From: Crossaster papposus | Taxonomy: Eukaryota > Echinodermata > Asteroidea > Velatida > Solasteridae | Length of the DNA: 64,000 bases | Direction of reading: 5' to 3' | NCBI GenBank assembly: GCA_037893245.1 | Contig: JBAIAA010000259.1 | Span: 124,001 to 188,000 of the forward strand | In this document: piece after piece, positions 1 through 12,969 of the stretch | Layout: each line of letters starts with the position of its first letter | How positions within the stretch are numbered: the first letter of the stretch is position 1 | The notes under the pieces: model-generated | Told to the model about the DNA's origin: nothing | What the model saw: only the letters and a program-made list of their open reading frames with translations | The model's database searches: none | Program-made: the position numbers and the translations under genes

Positions 1-3000
1 GTTTACATAATTCTATGCACATGGAATCAAGCGTAAAGCCGCTTTCAGTCCGCATACAGTGCTAGAGTTGTGTAAGATGTACGCACAACGCTAAGTTTTA
101 TCACTGGTTTATAAATTACACAGTGACTTTATAGTACAGGCCATACAGTAGCTGACACAGGCGTGCAGCATATCCATGTTGTAAAGGACGCAATAATCGC
201 AGCGCTAACTGTGTGATCTATCACAGCGAGTTGTGAACTTTTGTCTTTTTCCGTACTGATTCGAATTACCTTACCCCACATGCATTCGACCCAAACTGGC
301 CCTTTACGTTTTAGACGAGTGTGAACCGCTAAACCACACCGTACGATATTCTATGTTGGTACACTAGGTACATGTACATGTACAGTATATACCAATATTG
401 ATGCCCGGGTATACGTACTCCATAAAGTTGTATGTGTGTGTGTGTGTTTGTTTTCCCGTAAATAAGAACCAACCAGCATATCAATACATGTACATCGCCT
501 GCTAAACCACAATTTCTCGTACTAAGGTCAGCTGAATGGGATGTACAGTAGCTGCGAAAATTCAGCTGGGGACCAACAAAAACACACATAAACTTGCTTT
601 AATAGTAAAACAAGCTTAATAATTACAAAATAAACTTGCATTAGACTTGTGCTGGGATGATCAGACTCTTTAGGCAACTTGTATTCTCAACTAAGGGATA
701 TTATTTATGTTTCATTATTATACATGGTAACCATTCAACCAAGGGTGTTTTTTTTGTATGGGGCACCACAAATTGAATAAATTAAATCACATATAAAACA
801 AAATAAAACATTAAGTCGGGGTTCAAACGTAAGAACAAAACTTTACACCCAAAATATACATTTGTAAATAAAAAGTAAAACAATTAACAATATTATATAA
901 TAAATTAGTCATATGTGCTTGACTCAATCACACACCAGACTAATTTCTTAATATAAGTTTGAAATTTATTATTATAAGAAAAGCTCGATCCCCAACAACT
1001 TAGACAGCAAGATCTTAGACAAATTTGATTCGTAATGAGGAATATTTCCAAGACAATGTTTAAACAGAGTGACACAAAATTTAAATTGAACGGTATCTGA
1101 CTTAATTAGTTTGGTAAAAACGTGTGGGTTTTTTTCTCGGACGAAATGAAATCTGAAAATTGGTAAATTTAAATAGAAAATGTTTTATAATACCCGTGGT
1201 AAAGAGGTTCAACACAGGATTAAAATAGTAATAAAGAAACGAGGGGAATAGTACAGGGCGAGTAAACAAAAAGTGAAACCCCGACACAAAACAAAATATA
1301 TTTCATATAAAAAACACCAAAGTTATGCTTACATGTAGTTGAAAATGAACCACACGTGAATACTGGGAGCTAAATTTTCTTAGTTCATGCATGCAGAGAC
1401 GTCTGCATTAAGGTATCAAAAGTACTAGACAAAACAGCTTGAGAATTTCTCTGAACGTACTCTCTATTCGAAAGAAATTTAAAAAAAACCCAATTTATTA
1501 TATACTAATACCACTGAGTAGATTTAGCCTGCTGAGGTCACCAGGGTCAAGTAGAAGGCTTGGCTTTTCTAGCCACAGAGGATCTCCACCTGTTGTGCTA
1601 CCCGATTTATAAGGTCAAAGGACAGTCACAGACACTTGCTGCGCGGGATAACTCTAACGCCATAACGGATTTTGCTAAGCCTGTACTAGCTCGCTGTACT
1701 GCAACAACGTTTGCACAACATCCCCTGAAAATAGTTATTCCTGAAACCATCAAATAACACTTCCTTGCCATGGTAGCCATAACAGTAGGTTATGATTTAG
1801 CCGTTGACGAAGTTGTCCGTCGAGTTATTCTGACTGAGCTTGACACCACCATGGAATTATTATGACCACAGAGCAAGGAACAGTGCATGACCAAACGGTC
1901 GGTGTTGCAGTGCTATGGATTTTGAACTAGTATTAACGGGGGTAAGTTAATTTGTTAATCGTCCAAAATAAATACTACTGAGTACTTTTTTATTACGATT
2001 TAGGCAACCACGTGATATTTTTGTCGCATAGTAATAGTATAACTAGTTTCAGTGATAACCTGTCCTTTCTCTATGTATTTTGCTGTATTCTTTTGTTTTA
2101 CTATGCATGGTCTTACAACTTGGTCATGTTGTTTGTTGGGCTTGTTAGTCAGGACTATTTTGAGTTTGAACTTAGATTTGTTCTGTATTGTTCTACGTCT
2201 GCTACTAGTACTACTAGTACTATTCGAATGCAGACAAACTCTCAAACACATGCAGGGTTTTCCCTGTATAAAGCCTAGACACATGCTGGAAATGATAGAG
2301 GGAACAGTATACAATTGTTCGTGTTTAACAAAACCCTTGATAACCTCGTATTTATATTGTTCGATATTAAATTAAAGTCCTGGTAAGTGAAATTATGTCT
2401 TTTCACACTTTTCAGGGTTCGCTGGCGCCAAAACCGTCTCCTTGTGATCATTCATTTGGTGAGACTACCCGGATGGGCGGAGGGCTACTCTTTCAGGAGG
2501 ATAGACTATTATTTTGAGGAAAACATGGAGGTCAGTAACTCAAATTTCAAGATTAATCGATCATTATTGGAACATTTGGGGGAAAATTCAAGGAAACCTG
2601 CAAAGCGATATTAAATTTTAATATTACTGTTCGTCGTGTGCACATATCCCTTGGACTATAAAAACAAATATACCTTTGATGTTGCATAATTCAATTGTTT
2701 GTACCCACCATGCCCACTGGCTATTGTTTTGAATTTAATGATAACCTTTATCTCTCCTGACAAAATTAATGAGCTCACTGCATACCCTTTTACTCACGCT
2801 TACTCACAAAAAGAACAATAAACCTCGACGGTTGAAACACATAAAAGCACAATCAGCAATCCTGGCCATGATTATATTAATTAAGATTTTACCTTTCGGT
2901 TTTTATCCATGTTACAGTTGTTTTCCTAGTTCCGGATCGCTTTCAATAAAAACTCCCCTCTTTTTATGGCTCGTGCCCCGAAACAAAAATCTCAGTGCAT

Positions 3001-4690
3001 TTTTAAAAGAAACATGTAAGCTTCTTGATACACAAATATTTTTTTAATAAATTATCCATAAAGGAATTGCGGCTACATTTTTGACTCGCACTTTGACATG
3101 TTTGGACGGTTTGTAGAAAATCACAAGAGTCGCAAAACCAAAATATGTCACTCACAACGTGTGATTTCGATTATGCCCTTTTGTAATCTACAGTTGTATT
3201 AACTCATGCATCGATTATTTGTTGAGTCAAAATCAGTAGAAAAATCTCTAGTATTAAAACATCTTACAAAGAGTGAACTTGTACTTTTTCATAGTTTCAG
3301 ATCGCGCTTAAAATACGTCCATCGACTGCACGCCCACAAGCAATTTTATGTGACATGTTCTAAGTCAGTTTATCGGCTCTTTCCCGCGCGCACCACGGTA
3401 TGGTCGCACTGCGCTACACAAACGAAAATTTCAAAATCAATGTCTTACCCAAGTCGTCTTTTTAAAACTGTATTGGAAGTATTTAAAATGTTTTTTTTTT
3501 TTTAATATTTAAATACTAAAATCGGCTTGACTCGAGTTGGTTCTAGCTAACATGTATTTTCTCGCGCGATTATTTGTTTATGTACGAAGCAGTTTTAACC
3601 GATCCGGAATTTGTTAAGTCGATTCGCAACTACAGCAAAAGGATGTCGGCACTTTTATATATTTATTTTATTTATTTATTAACCACTTCAAACAGCGAAA
3701 GAACCGCCAATTACCGGAATGAGATAAACATACACACAATCTCTCCCAGAGAGATTGTATATAACAATAGGCCTATATGAAATATAAATGTAAATGTCGT
3801 TTTGACGTTGTATTTTTAAAATTAGAAGAGCAATATTGAAACAAAAACAATAGTATCTCCACCACCCAAAGTAAATGATACTAAACCCATTTCACTTGAA
3901 TGTTGAGGATTGGTCTAGCCGAAAGCAGTCTGAATAATTGTTGCCATCTCGAACTAGGAAAACGACTGTATCAGCGTAGTACTAGTACTACTACTAGGGA
4001 ACTCAAAATGAATGTTAGAAAAACATTGTTTGCTGAAGTATTTGTTGCTGCTAACCGATCAGTTTTAATCCACCGGAAGTGAAACTCATTACCAAACGGG
4101 CTGAGGACAAGCATGGGACGAGTCAGAATCGCTCTTCACACGTCTCAATCAGTATAGCTCGAGCAATCTAATGAATGACTTTGCAAATAACTGGTGCCTG
4201 TCAATGATTACGTGTTTTGTGTCAGGTATACTATAGGTCTCTCGCAAGTCTCGTCATTTTCTAAACTTCCTTTTTTACACTTTATCTTTCTGTTCACATT
4301 ACAAAAGGTGTATTCATTGAAAATCCGCTAACTTCAACGGAAATTGTGTGCAACATTCACCGATCATTGCGTAATACGCGTACGAGACAACATACTTCTG
4401 CGGCTTCTGCACAGGCAGTGAGGCTTTCGACTTTGAGTTACTTCAGTTGCCAGACTTCGCCGCTTTCGAGGTTTTCCGCGTATAACAAAGAGGAGCAAGA
4501 TCCCCCAAAACAAAAACTATGGTAGGTCAACAAGATAGGCCTACGTATTAATAATAATAATTATAATAATAATACAAATAATAATAGCATTGAACGATGA
4601 AATGTATTGACTATTATACAATATGATGCATGTGTGTGAATATTGTGAATACGTCATTTGAGGGTTTGTTTTTCATTTTATTACTTTTAA
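1..4690. other. AT-rich DNA, no recognisable gene
   Basis: I see no coding region with family features. All open frames are short and most lack any composition bias. Simple repeats include a TG run near 433-448, ACATGTAC words near 369-383, a T run near 3,490-3,503 and a TAA microsatellite at about 4,549-4,590. A stretch near 2,413-2,530 after a TTTTCAG sequence could be a small exon but nothing supports it further. It is probably host intergenic or intronic sequence. Confidence 0.5.
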
Positions 4691-7380
4691 AGTTTACCGA
4701 TCCTGGGGTTCTAGTATAGTGATGGCTTCAATAGTCCAATCCTGGGGTCTCGGTGCATATAGATAGGTGGTGAAAACACGTTTAGTTTTTGGAACACAAT
4801 AGGAATCCCGGTCATATTTCAAAATGCATTGAAAGCGGGCTTGTATAAAGCAACATAAATATGTTGTTTTCAACTTGAACCCTCGGCTGCCAAATTCTGT
4901 AATACTCACACACGTTCTAAAACTATTAATTGCAGTGTTTATTTTGTCTGCTCTATTATGGAATATCATTACCCCCACAATGAAGGTATAATCTATGCTC
5001 ACATGCAATTTTCCACGATGAATATAAATACGAATACATTTCTAGTTTGATTTGTCGTAGTTTTTCAGTATAGTCTAGATTTGTTAAAAGGTTTCTGTGA
5101 AATACTTAAACAATATTACTGTTAAATTCTTTATCAAGCGTTTGAGACCAGCATTGCTAGCTTTATGCTTTATGTTTTGTTTGAAAAACTTAACCTTGAT
5201 GGCATTGCCTGTTAAACCACATGTGGTTCGGTTCACCCTGCGCGACCTGGGCGCCTGGCCCCAGCTCAATTTACAACCAAAAACTTGACTGTGCCTCACT
5301 TAACAGGCCGACCTTTTTTTCTTAATGACATGGACCCTAATCAATCAGTCTTTGAATAGGCGGAGCTAAAACTCATGGATGCCGAGAAAGGCACGAAAAA
5401 CAGCGTTTGTTTGCAACCGGCGTCGAGCAGTTATTCTTATGTAATTTGTTTTTTTCGCGATCGCCGTCTGGCGATCGCGAATTTGTCTTTATAAAATATT
5501 TTTGTACAGAATAATTACAAGATATCTAGCGCAATAATTTTGCTGGATGCCTAACATCATTATTTACTTTTAGATGAGTAAGATATTTCTTAATAATTCG
5601 GTAGTAAATATTTTCGATATCTGCAAATGATGTATCTAATAACACAATCGTATAAATATTATAAGAAAAACGTTTACTAAAATCAAAACAACCTTTTTTT
5701 CTTCAAACTATAGGCCTATACATGTATACTGATTACGTTTTTATTTAAAATTGTAGTCTTGCTGCTGTCGTATTGAGTGTGTGTGACAACTTTGGAACTT
5801 TGTTTTCGAGGGCTAACTTTGGCATCAATTTACTACAGTTTTATGTTGGATTTTGTTTAATCCAGTACACGTATTGCTGACTCTTACAAATATATACATA
5901 GACTTTGTTTTCAAAAAAGTTGAAATTCAAATTCCGAAATCAAGAGAAGGCTTATTTTAGCCGTGTTTCTAAATCGTGGAATTCTGTGTTGGCAGTGGGT
6001 GATGGCTTTTATAGTTCGATCCTGGAATGTCATCAACAGAAGTGCGTGATGGATACACATTATTTTTCGCACAAACCAACATAAATGCAACCGTTTCTTC
6101 TGTTCTTTTTTGAATTTAAAGAGAAGAAGCCATACTCAGGTTAGCCCAGGACAAACAAAGTACTGTTCTATTTACATGCATGCTCTTTGATTTTGTTTTT
6201 CTAATATCGGCCGACCATTTGTTTTTATCTGTATAATATATGCCATTTTGTATGGTGAAATGTTCTTATATTTACTTTGATCTATACAGTTCTATACAAG
6301 ATTATCAAGAATATGACTTACAAGTACGTGATTATTTTTGATAGTAGATTTGTTTGAAGAGACATTGTGAATTACTTGAAAATCTTACTGTGAAATCTTA
6401 AATCAAGCGGTTGAGAACAGCATTGATTTGTTCGAATATCAACTTTAACCTTGGTAGCATTGGACTGTCAATTTGTCAAACCATAGGTGAAACCATGGTC
6501 AAACCAAGTGTACTAGTTCTGTTCATAAAACACTTGAGATATAGGCCTACCATGGAGGTATGAGAACGGCGAACAAGCTCAATTTGACCGCAAATGATTA
6601 TTGCGCCTGAACATCGGGGGGTGGAGGGGGGGGGGGGGGGGGAGGCATTGCTGTAACGGGGTGACCTTTTTATAAAAAGGCATGAACCCCCCCAATCAAT
6701 CTGTACTGGGATGGGCGGAGAGAAAACTATAGGTGTAGTAAACAAAACTCATAATGTACAAAACAATTTAACCATTGAAACCTTTTTGGGTGTTAATTAG
6801 ATGATTGTTAGAAAGGAAGAGTTTTGAATGTAATGTTTAGATCACCAGACCTCCAGGCTCCAGGACTGACAAACTTTTACTACAACCAAAGTCCTTGTTT
6901 GTTTCTTTTCTTGGAACTATGTTAATTACATTTATAATTTATATTTCTTCACGATAACAACAAGCATGTTCTTGGAAAGTTTAGAACTTTGTTTTGAAGG
7001 GCCATCAAAAGCATCAATGTTCACATATAGTTCAATATTGGATAGTTACACGTGTATTTTGTTTAATCCAGTACACGTATTGGTGACTGTTACAAACATA
7101 ATTATAGACAGACTGTTTTCCCCAAAAGTTGAAAAACAAATTCCAAAAACCAAAAAGAAGGCTTTTTTTAGCAGTGTTTCTAAATCGTGGAATTCTGTGG
7201 TGGCAGTGGGTGATGGCTTTTATAGTTCGATCTTGGAATGTCATCCACGGGAGTGCGTGCTGGATACACAATATTTGTCGCACAAAACAACATAAATGCA
7301 TCCGTTTTTTCTGTTCTCTTTTGAAATTAAAAAGAAAAGAAGCATACGTTAACCCGCACAACGCATGCTCTTTGAGTTTT
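4691..7380. repeat. Diverged duplications related to the 503-bp array
   Basis: Blocks recur in the same order with strong divergence. One block at about 5,970-6,140 returns at about 7,180-7,350, sharing the phrase GGCAGTGGGTGATGGC and a TTTATAGTTCGATC core. Another at about 5,090-5,380 returns at about 6,360-6,740 and resembles the conserved part of the units at 7,540-7,740 (a GGCGGAG/AGCTAAAACT end). I read this as an older tandem series of which the 503-bp array is the recently amplified part. A G run lies at 6,626-6,642. No protein is evident. Confidence 0.5.
5454..5481. repeat. CpG-rich perfect hairpin
   Basis: Two 12-base arms (TTCGCGATCGCC and its reverse complement) surround a GTCT loop. 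The arms contain two GCGATCGC-type words and stand out in AT-rich surroundings. The function is unknown; a transposon scar or protein site is possible. Confidence 0.6.
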
Positions 7381-9240
7381 CCACTATTTTTTTGTTTTAA
7401 AACGTTGCTGCTTCTCGCACATTTCCTGTAAGATTATTTGATGGGTAAAAAGCAAATACTTTGTTTAATTTTTCTTTGTAATAGAGGATATTTTTTTAAA
7501 GTGTACATCCTAACCCTTGTTTATTATTTGTAAAGTGAAACTTGAACTTTCACGGCCTTGTCGTGTCGAACCACACAGAGTTGGATAGCGAAGCCCATGA
7601 GACTGGAGGCTCGCTAGCTCAATTGATGACATCTGCTTGAAATTTGGCGGGAATTCTCTAACGGGCCCACGTTTTTATCAATAAATATAAGCGCTCAGCG
7701 TCAGTGAAGCTAAAACTATGGATTCAGTAAAATATTTTATTATTTTTGCAAGTTGATTTTGGCAGTCCTGTTTTTGTTTAAAATGTGTAGTCTATTTATT
7801 ATTTTACAAAAGAAGAAAATATTGTTGTTCAACTTCATACAACAAGATGTATACTTTATTCACAGGCAAGCTCGTTGAGTTGTCCACTGTTATTTTTTAT
7901 AAAAACGTTGCTGCTTCTCGCACATTTTCTGTAAGATTATTTGATGGGTAAAAAGCAAATACTTTGTTTAATTTTTCTTTGTAATAGAGGATATTTTTTA
8001 AAAGTGTACATCCTAACCCTTGTTTATTATTTGTAAAGTGAAACTTGAACTTTCACGGCCTTGTCGTGTCGAACCACACAGAGTTGGATAGCGAAGCCCA
8101 TGAGACTGGAGGCTCGCTAGCTCAATTGATGACATCTGCTTGAAATTTGTCGGGAATTCTCTAACGGGCCCACGTGTTTATCAATAAATATAAGCGCTCA
8201 GCGTCAGTGAAGCTAAAACTATGGATTCAGTAAAATATTTTATTATTTTTGCAAGTTGATTTTGGCAGTCCTGTTTTTGTTTAAAATGTGTAGTCTATTT
8301 ATTATTTTACAAAAGAAGAAAATATTGTTGTTTAACTTCATACAACAAGATGTATACTTTATTCACAGGCAAGCTCGTTGAGTTGTCCACTGTTATTTTT
8401 TATAAAAACGTTGCTGCTTCTCGCACATTTTCTGTAAGATTATTTGATGGGTAAAAAGCAAATACTTTGTTTAATTTTTCTTTGTAATAGAGGATATTTT
8501 TTAAAAGTGTACATCCTAACCCTTGTTTATTATTTGTAAAGTGAAACTTGAACTTTCACGGCCTTGTCGTGTCGAACCACACAGAGTTGGATAGCGAAGC
8601 CCATGAGACTGGAGGCTCGCTAGCTCAATTGATGACATCTGCTTGAAATTTGGCGGGAATTCTCTAACGGGCCCACGTGTTTATCAATAAATATAAGCGC
8701 TCAGCGTCAGTGAAGCTAAAACTATGGATTCAGTAAAATATTTTATTATTTTTGCAAGTTGATTTTGGCAGTCCTGTTTTTGTTTAAAATGTGTAGTCTA
8801 TTTATTATTTTACAAAAGAAGAAAATATTGTTGTTTAACTTCATACAACAAGATGTATACTTTATTCACAGGCAAGCTCGTTGAGTTGTCCACTGTTATT
8901 TTTTATAAAAACGTTGCTGCTTCTCGCACATTTTCTGTAAGATTATTTGATGGGTAAAAAGCAAATACTTTGTTTAATTTTTCTTTGTAATAGAGGATAT
9001 TTTTTAAAAGTGTACATCCTAACCCTTGTTTATTATTTGTAAAGTGAAACTTGAACTTTCACGGCCTTGTCGTGTCGAACCACACAGAGTTGGATAGGGC
9101 TAGCGAAGCCCATGAGACTGGAGGCTCGCTAGCTCAATTGATGACATCTGCTTGAAATTTGGCGGGAATTCTCTAACGGGCCCACGTTTTTATCAATGAT
9201 AAGCGCTCAGCGTCATTGAAGTTAAAACTATGAATCCAGT
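7381..9240. repeat. Tandem array, 503-bp unit, about 3.7 copies
   Basis: The anchor GTTGCTGCTTCTCGCACA starts at 7,404, 7,907, 8,410 and 8,913, so the period is exactly 503 bp three times in a row. Copies differ by only a few bases; the last copy has a 5-base insertion near 9,097 and diverges after about 9,240. Each unit carries a conserved, less AT-rich segment of about 170 bp ending in a TAAATATAAGCGCTC sequence. No ORF of useful length exists. The copies are young or homogenised. Confidence 0.9.
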
Positions 9241-10168
9241 AAAATATGTTAAAACTTAAAGGTTTTTTTTTCAGAATGTAGATTTCATATTGATACAAAA
9301 CACCGTATATCTCCACATTATGACAGATTCATGCTTTGAAATGTATACATTAGTTATGTAGCACGTGTTGTTTAATTAGTTTTGTGTCTTTTGAACAAAC
9401 ATTTTGTTTTTTTCTTTATGTGGACTGTCGGTTATTTTTTTTAAACAGAAGAAAATATTGTTATTTAAATTCATACCACAAGATTAATACTTTATTCACA
9501 CGCATGCTCGTTGAGTTGTCCACTATTACTGAAACAAAAATATTGTGTTTTCTTTAAGTTGACTGTCGGGCAGCACTGTCAGACTTTTGAATAATGATGT
9601 AAAACATGTGATTGAGAATAAATATTTTACCTCCTTCAAAAATGTGTTATTGAATGTTTGTTGTTAAATGTGTCACAAGAGGGTGGGGGGGGGGGGGGGG
9701 TGTACAGGTTGTTGGTGGATTTGTGTTAATGGGGGAGGGGGGGGGGGGGTGAATACGATAGGGGGAGATAAAATAAGTGACTAAGTCAATAAATTGCAGG
9801 GGAAGCATTTGAAACCTTGAAGCTGGTAATTTTGTTCAATAATTATGGCTGAACGCACATGAATTTCCGCGAATTATAGTCTAACATAAAACAAGGAAAG
9901 CTGAAATCTGGTTTCGGGGGTTATGGTTTCGGTATTTGGAAATTGCGGAGGCGAAGGGTGCACTTACTTAGTGTGGAAGCTATCTGGAACTAGAAATGAA
10001 AATGATCGCCGGAGACGGCCGGATATAGCAACGAAATGGGTTGGTTTCGTGTTCAATTAGGCGTCAATTTCCGCATGCGAAAACGTGATTTTTTAAACAG
10101 TGTTGGTTCAAAATGGTATGTGGCGGCGCCTAGTAAACGCCGTTAAAAATATAAGCGGTCCCCAGGCC
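9241..10168. other. Spacer with G runs before the virus-like block
   Basis: No gene is recognisable. Two G tracts lie at 9,685-9,700 and 9,737-9,749. From about 9,900 the composition turns more CpG-rich, which may mark the left limit of the virus-like block, but no clean junction is visible. Confidence 0.4.
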
Positions 10169-10511
10169 ATGTCCGACGTAGACGTCGTCAAAACGATCTT
10201 GGGGCATTGGAGCATATATTGGTGGCCATTTTTACACCCAGACGCAAGGGAAAAACACTGCGGTCATAGAGACAGAATTGGGCCTATCTACGCCCATGAC
10301 GACCCTGATGGCAATACATGACCAGTTGTCGGCTTTTAAAATATTAGAGGCGTCTCACGAGTTAAAATCAACGGCCGCCGAGCTCGAGACTGGCGCCGAA
10401 TCGGATGCCATCAAAAGACAAATCACTAACTATCTAGGGTCGCTCCGTGGAATCGCACAACTATTTGCGCAGATGATCAGCCACTTTAAAACAATAGATC
10501 CCCCGTCTTGA
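10169..10511 (+). pseudogene. Virus-like ORF with one frameshift
   Basis: A start at 10,169 opens a frame that runs sensibly for about a dozen codons (MSDVDVVKTIL), after which the meaningful frame is the next one, which stays open to 10,511. The switch falls at a G run near 10,205-10,212. The total is about 112 residues, alpha-helical in look, with no family I recognise. I call it virus-like because it is CpG-rich, compact, 195 bp upstream of a similar ORF, and matches the style of the block at 50.7-58.2 kb. A sequencing error in the G run could also explain the shift. A start further upstream (ATG at 10,112) is possible in the first frame. Confidence 0.5.
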
Positions 10512-10705
10512 GCTCGGGTTATTTCGAGCGCCTCCTCTGTTATTTTAAGAGGAGAAAACATGCTCGTACACTTAACACATTCGTTTCTATAGGGGCGGGG
10601 ATTTATTTAAAGGTTTTTATATTAAAACAAAGTATAACAGTATGAAAAGTATATATTCTAATTAATGCCTGGAGGTTTGTTTGTTTTTGTTCCAAGTTAA
10701 CAAGA

Positions 10706-11122
10706 ATGGCTCTAAATTATACGCGCGGGGCCGAATTGTTTTCTATCGCGGCAAAACAGATTACGGCCACTAAATTAAAAACACTGCTTAAAAAAAAACA
10801 CGGCGCCAATAACAAAGAGGCGACCGATCTCGTTTATCCCTCATTAAATTGTGTCACGGCTCTCGAAATTGCTTTTCAGGTAAAGCAAGCGACATGGAGT
10901 CCGCATTCGTGTGATTTGTTCTGTATATGGGACAGACACAAAGAAGCGTGCATGGTTTATCTGTTTACCGATCTTTTGTGTACCGTGACTGTCGCACACA
11001 GTCTATCTGGTGAACCCGGTTTTGGACAAAAGTTGAGGCGCCAACTCGACGAGGCGTTTAAAGACTCTAAAATCGGCGCAACTCGCGGCACAGGAGGAAA
11101 AAAAGACAAAGACAGAATTTAG
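10706..11122 (+). CDS. Virus-like hypothetical protein, 138 aa
   Basis: The ORF starts at an ATG at 10,706 and ends at a TAG at 11,120-11,122. It is CpG-rich, with a mixed globular composition, several Cys residues in the middle (LNCVTALEIAF, SCDLFCIWD) and a Gly/Lys-rich tail (GGKKDKDRI). I recognise no domain. The final codons lie inside the inverted-repeat element that starts at 11,113, so the natural C terminus may have been longer. It follows the broken ORF at 10,169 in the same direction with a 194-bp gap. It probably comes from the same viral source as the 50.7-58.2 kb block, but that is inference from composition and layout. Confidence 0.55.
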   Translation: MALNYTRGAELFSIAAKQITATKLKTLLKKKHGANNKEATDLVYPSLNCVTALEIAFQVKQATWSPHSCDLFCIWDRHKEACMVYLFTDLLCTVTVAHSLSGEPGFGQKLRRQLDEAFKDSKIGATRGTGGKKDKDRI

Positions 11123-11428
11123 AGTAAACAGTAAGTAATCATATTGAACTTTAAGTTAATTTATAAGTTAATCTTCACATACATTTGAAAGTTAATTTGA
11201 AAGATTTGTGTAGATTTGTTATATATATTTCTATATTAGACTATTAGAGTGACATACCGTTCCTCCCTATCCTCAACATTCAATAATAAATTCACCACAT
11301 ATTTCAGATTCAGGGTAGGCTGGAAACATATTTCCCCTGTCATGAAAATATTACCTTGGTACGGCCTACTTACTAAATGCCTGTCTAAACAATTCAATAT
11401 GATTACTTACTGTTTACTCTAAATTCTG
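11113..11428. mobile_element. 316-bp inverted-repeat element (MITE)
   Basis: The ends are near-perfect inverted repeats of about 36 bp starting CAGAATTTAGAGTAAACAG. Ends beginning CAG suit a hAT-type element, but no 8-bp duplication is visible on the flanks. The left arm overlaps the end of the virus-like ORF. The missing duplication suggests that one flank was rearranged after insertion. Confidence 0.6.
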
Positions 11429-11559
11429 CCTCCACGCTCTAGCCAATCGTAATCAGTAAACATGGATTTCCATCAAGGATTCCCGGAAAATCACAAATTA
11501 TTTTGTGTGCAGAAGATAATTTTTTTTTTGAATGTCCATTCAGGGGCTCCGTACTTAAA

Positions 11560-12720
11560 TGCGGACGCCGAAAAAAAAAATGCGACGCCGAAAGAAAAAA
11601 AATGAAAAACTAGACATGTGTTTGTGGACAAACACAGAGCTGTTTCGAGTGTCTAACGTTACTGTCAATATGTGTGTGCCAAGTCTGAAGTCGATTGGAT
11701 TTACACAAGTGCCAAAGATATATTAGTTGAAAGAAACGTGTACAAATCCTATGGGGAAAAGTGCACATTTAATATGACGTCACATGACACCCGATGATGT
11801 CATCATCACATCATTTTAATTTTCGTTTATAACACATCCCGAAATACCTGTATACCAAGTTTGACCCCAATCGGACCTGTACTTCCAGAGATAGGGTCCT
11901 AAAACCTGCACCTTTAATGTGACGTCACATGACCCCGGATGAAGTCATCATGACGATTTTCCCCTTGGCCCTTCTGGGGATGGTGGTTGAGGTGTGTTCT
12001 AATTAGTCTCAAGTCGATAACATTGACGAAAGTGTCAAAGTCAATAATCTAAAGAAAAACGTGTACAAAACATATGGGGACAAATTTGAACCTTTAACGT
12101 GACGTCACGTGACCTTGAATGACGCAATCGTGCCGAATTTCTTCCAAGATCATTTGTGGGTGGTGTTCTAAGTGTATGCCAAGTCTCAAGTCGATCGGAT
12201 TTACTAAAGTGTGAAAGTCAATAGTCTGAAGAAATACGTGTACAAAACCTATGGGTAAACCCTATGGGAAAAACTACACCTTTAATGTGACGCCACAAGA
12301 CACCCGGTGGTGTCATCGTGACGTCATCTGGAATACTTGCATACCAAGTTTGGCCCTAATCGAGCCTGTACTTCCATAGAGGGTCATAAAAACTTAACCT
12401 TTAATGTGACGTCACATGACGCTTGATGACGTCTTCATCATATGTCATCTTAATTTTCATCGTGGAATACTTGCATATATACCAAGTTTAACCCCAATCG
12501 GCCTGTACTTACAGAGATAGAGTCTTATAACTACCGATACACCTTTAATGTGACGTCACATGACCCACGATGGATGACGTTAACGAATAAATTGTGTGTT
12601 TAAACTATCTGTGGGTGGTGCAGGCATGGCCTAATTGTGTGCAGAGTGCCAAGTCCGCGATCCGATTGAAAAGTGCCAACATGTAGTTGTTTTTTGTTTT
12701 TAGCTTGAACAAAATTTCAC
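11560..12720. repeat. CRE-palindrome repeat block, left copy
   Basis: The block starts with A-rich DNA carrying GCGACGCCGAAA words, a small hairpin at 11,618-11,635 (GTGTTTGT, GG, ACAAACAC), then repeat modules that each contain a TGACGTCA-centred palindrome. Exact 14-base palindromes occur at 11,917-11,930, 12,097-12,110, 12,404-12,417 and 12,548-12,561. The module text (CAAGTCGATCGGATTTAC; GTACTTCCAGAGATAG) is the same as in the large block at 44.3-47.9 kb. No coding function is seen. Confidence 0.8.
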
Positions 12721-12969
12721 TAAATTTAATGGAGTGTAGGCTATGTTGGGGTTGAATTTTTGTTTTGCTCACCGTACGTTAGGATTTTGTCGATTTTATG
12801 CCCATTTTTTGGTTTATTGGTTTGGTTTTTTATCGTGAACTACATTAAAAAGCAGCACCATATGAAAGTAAATCTTAGAAATTTTCAATGTCCCGGAATT
12901 TTAACTTTGTGAACTAAAAAGGGAGCGCCGTGTAGAGCTTGCGTATGAACTGCAGAGCCGGCCAGGAAC

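Noticed and set aside
5985-6035. tRNA-like B box (GTTCGATCC) in the duplicated segment
   Set aside because: No A box at the right distance and no cloverleaf could be drawn; the second copy at 7,205 differs at key bases.
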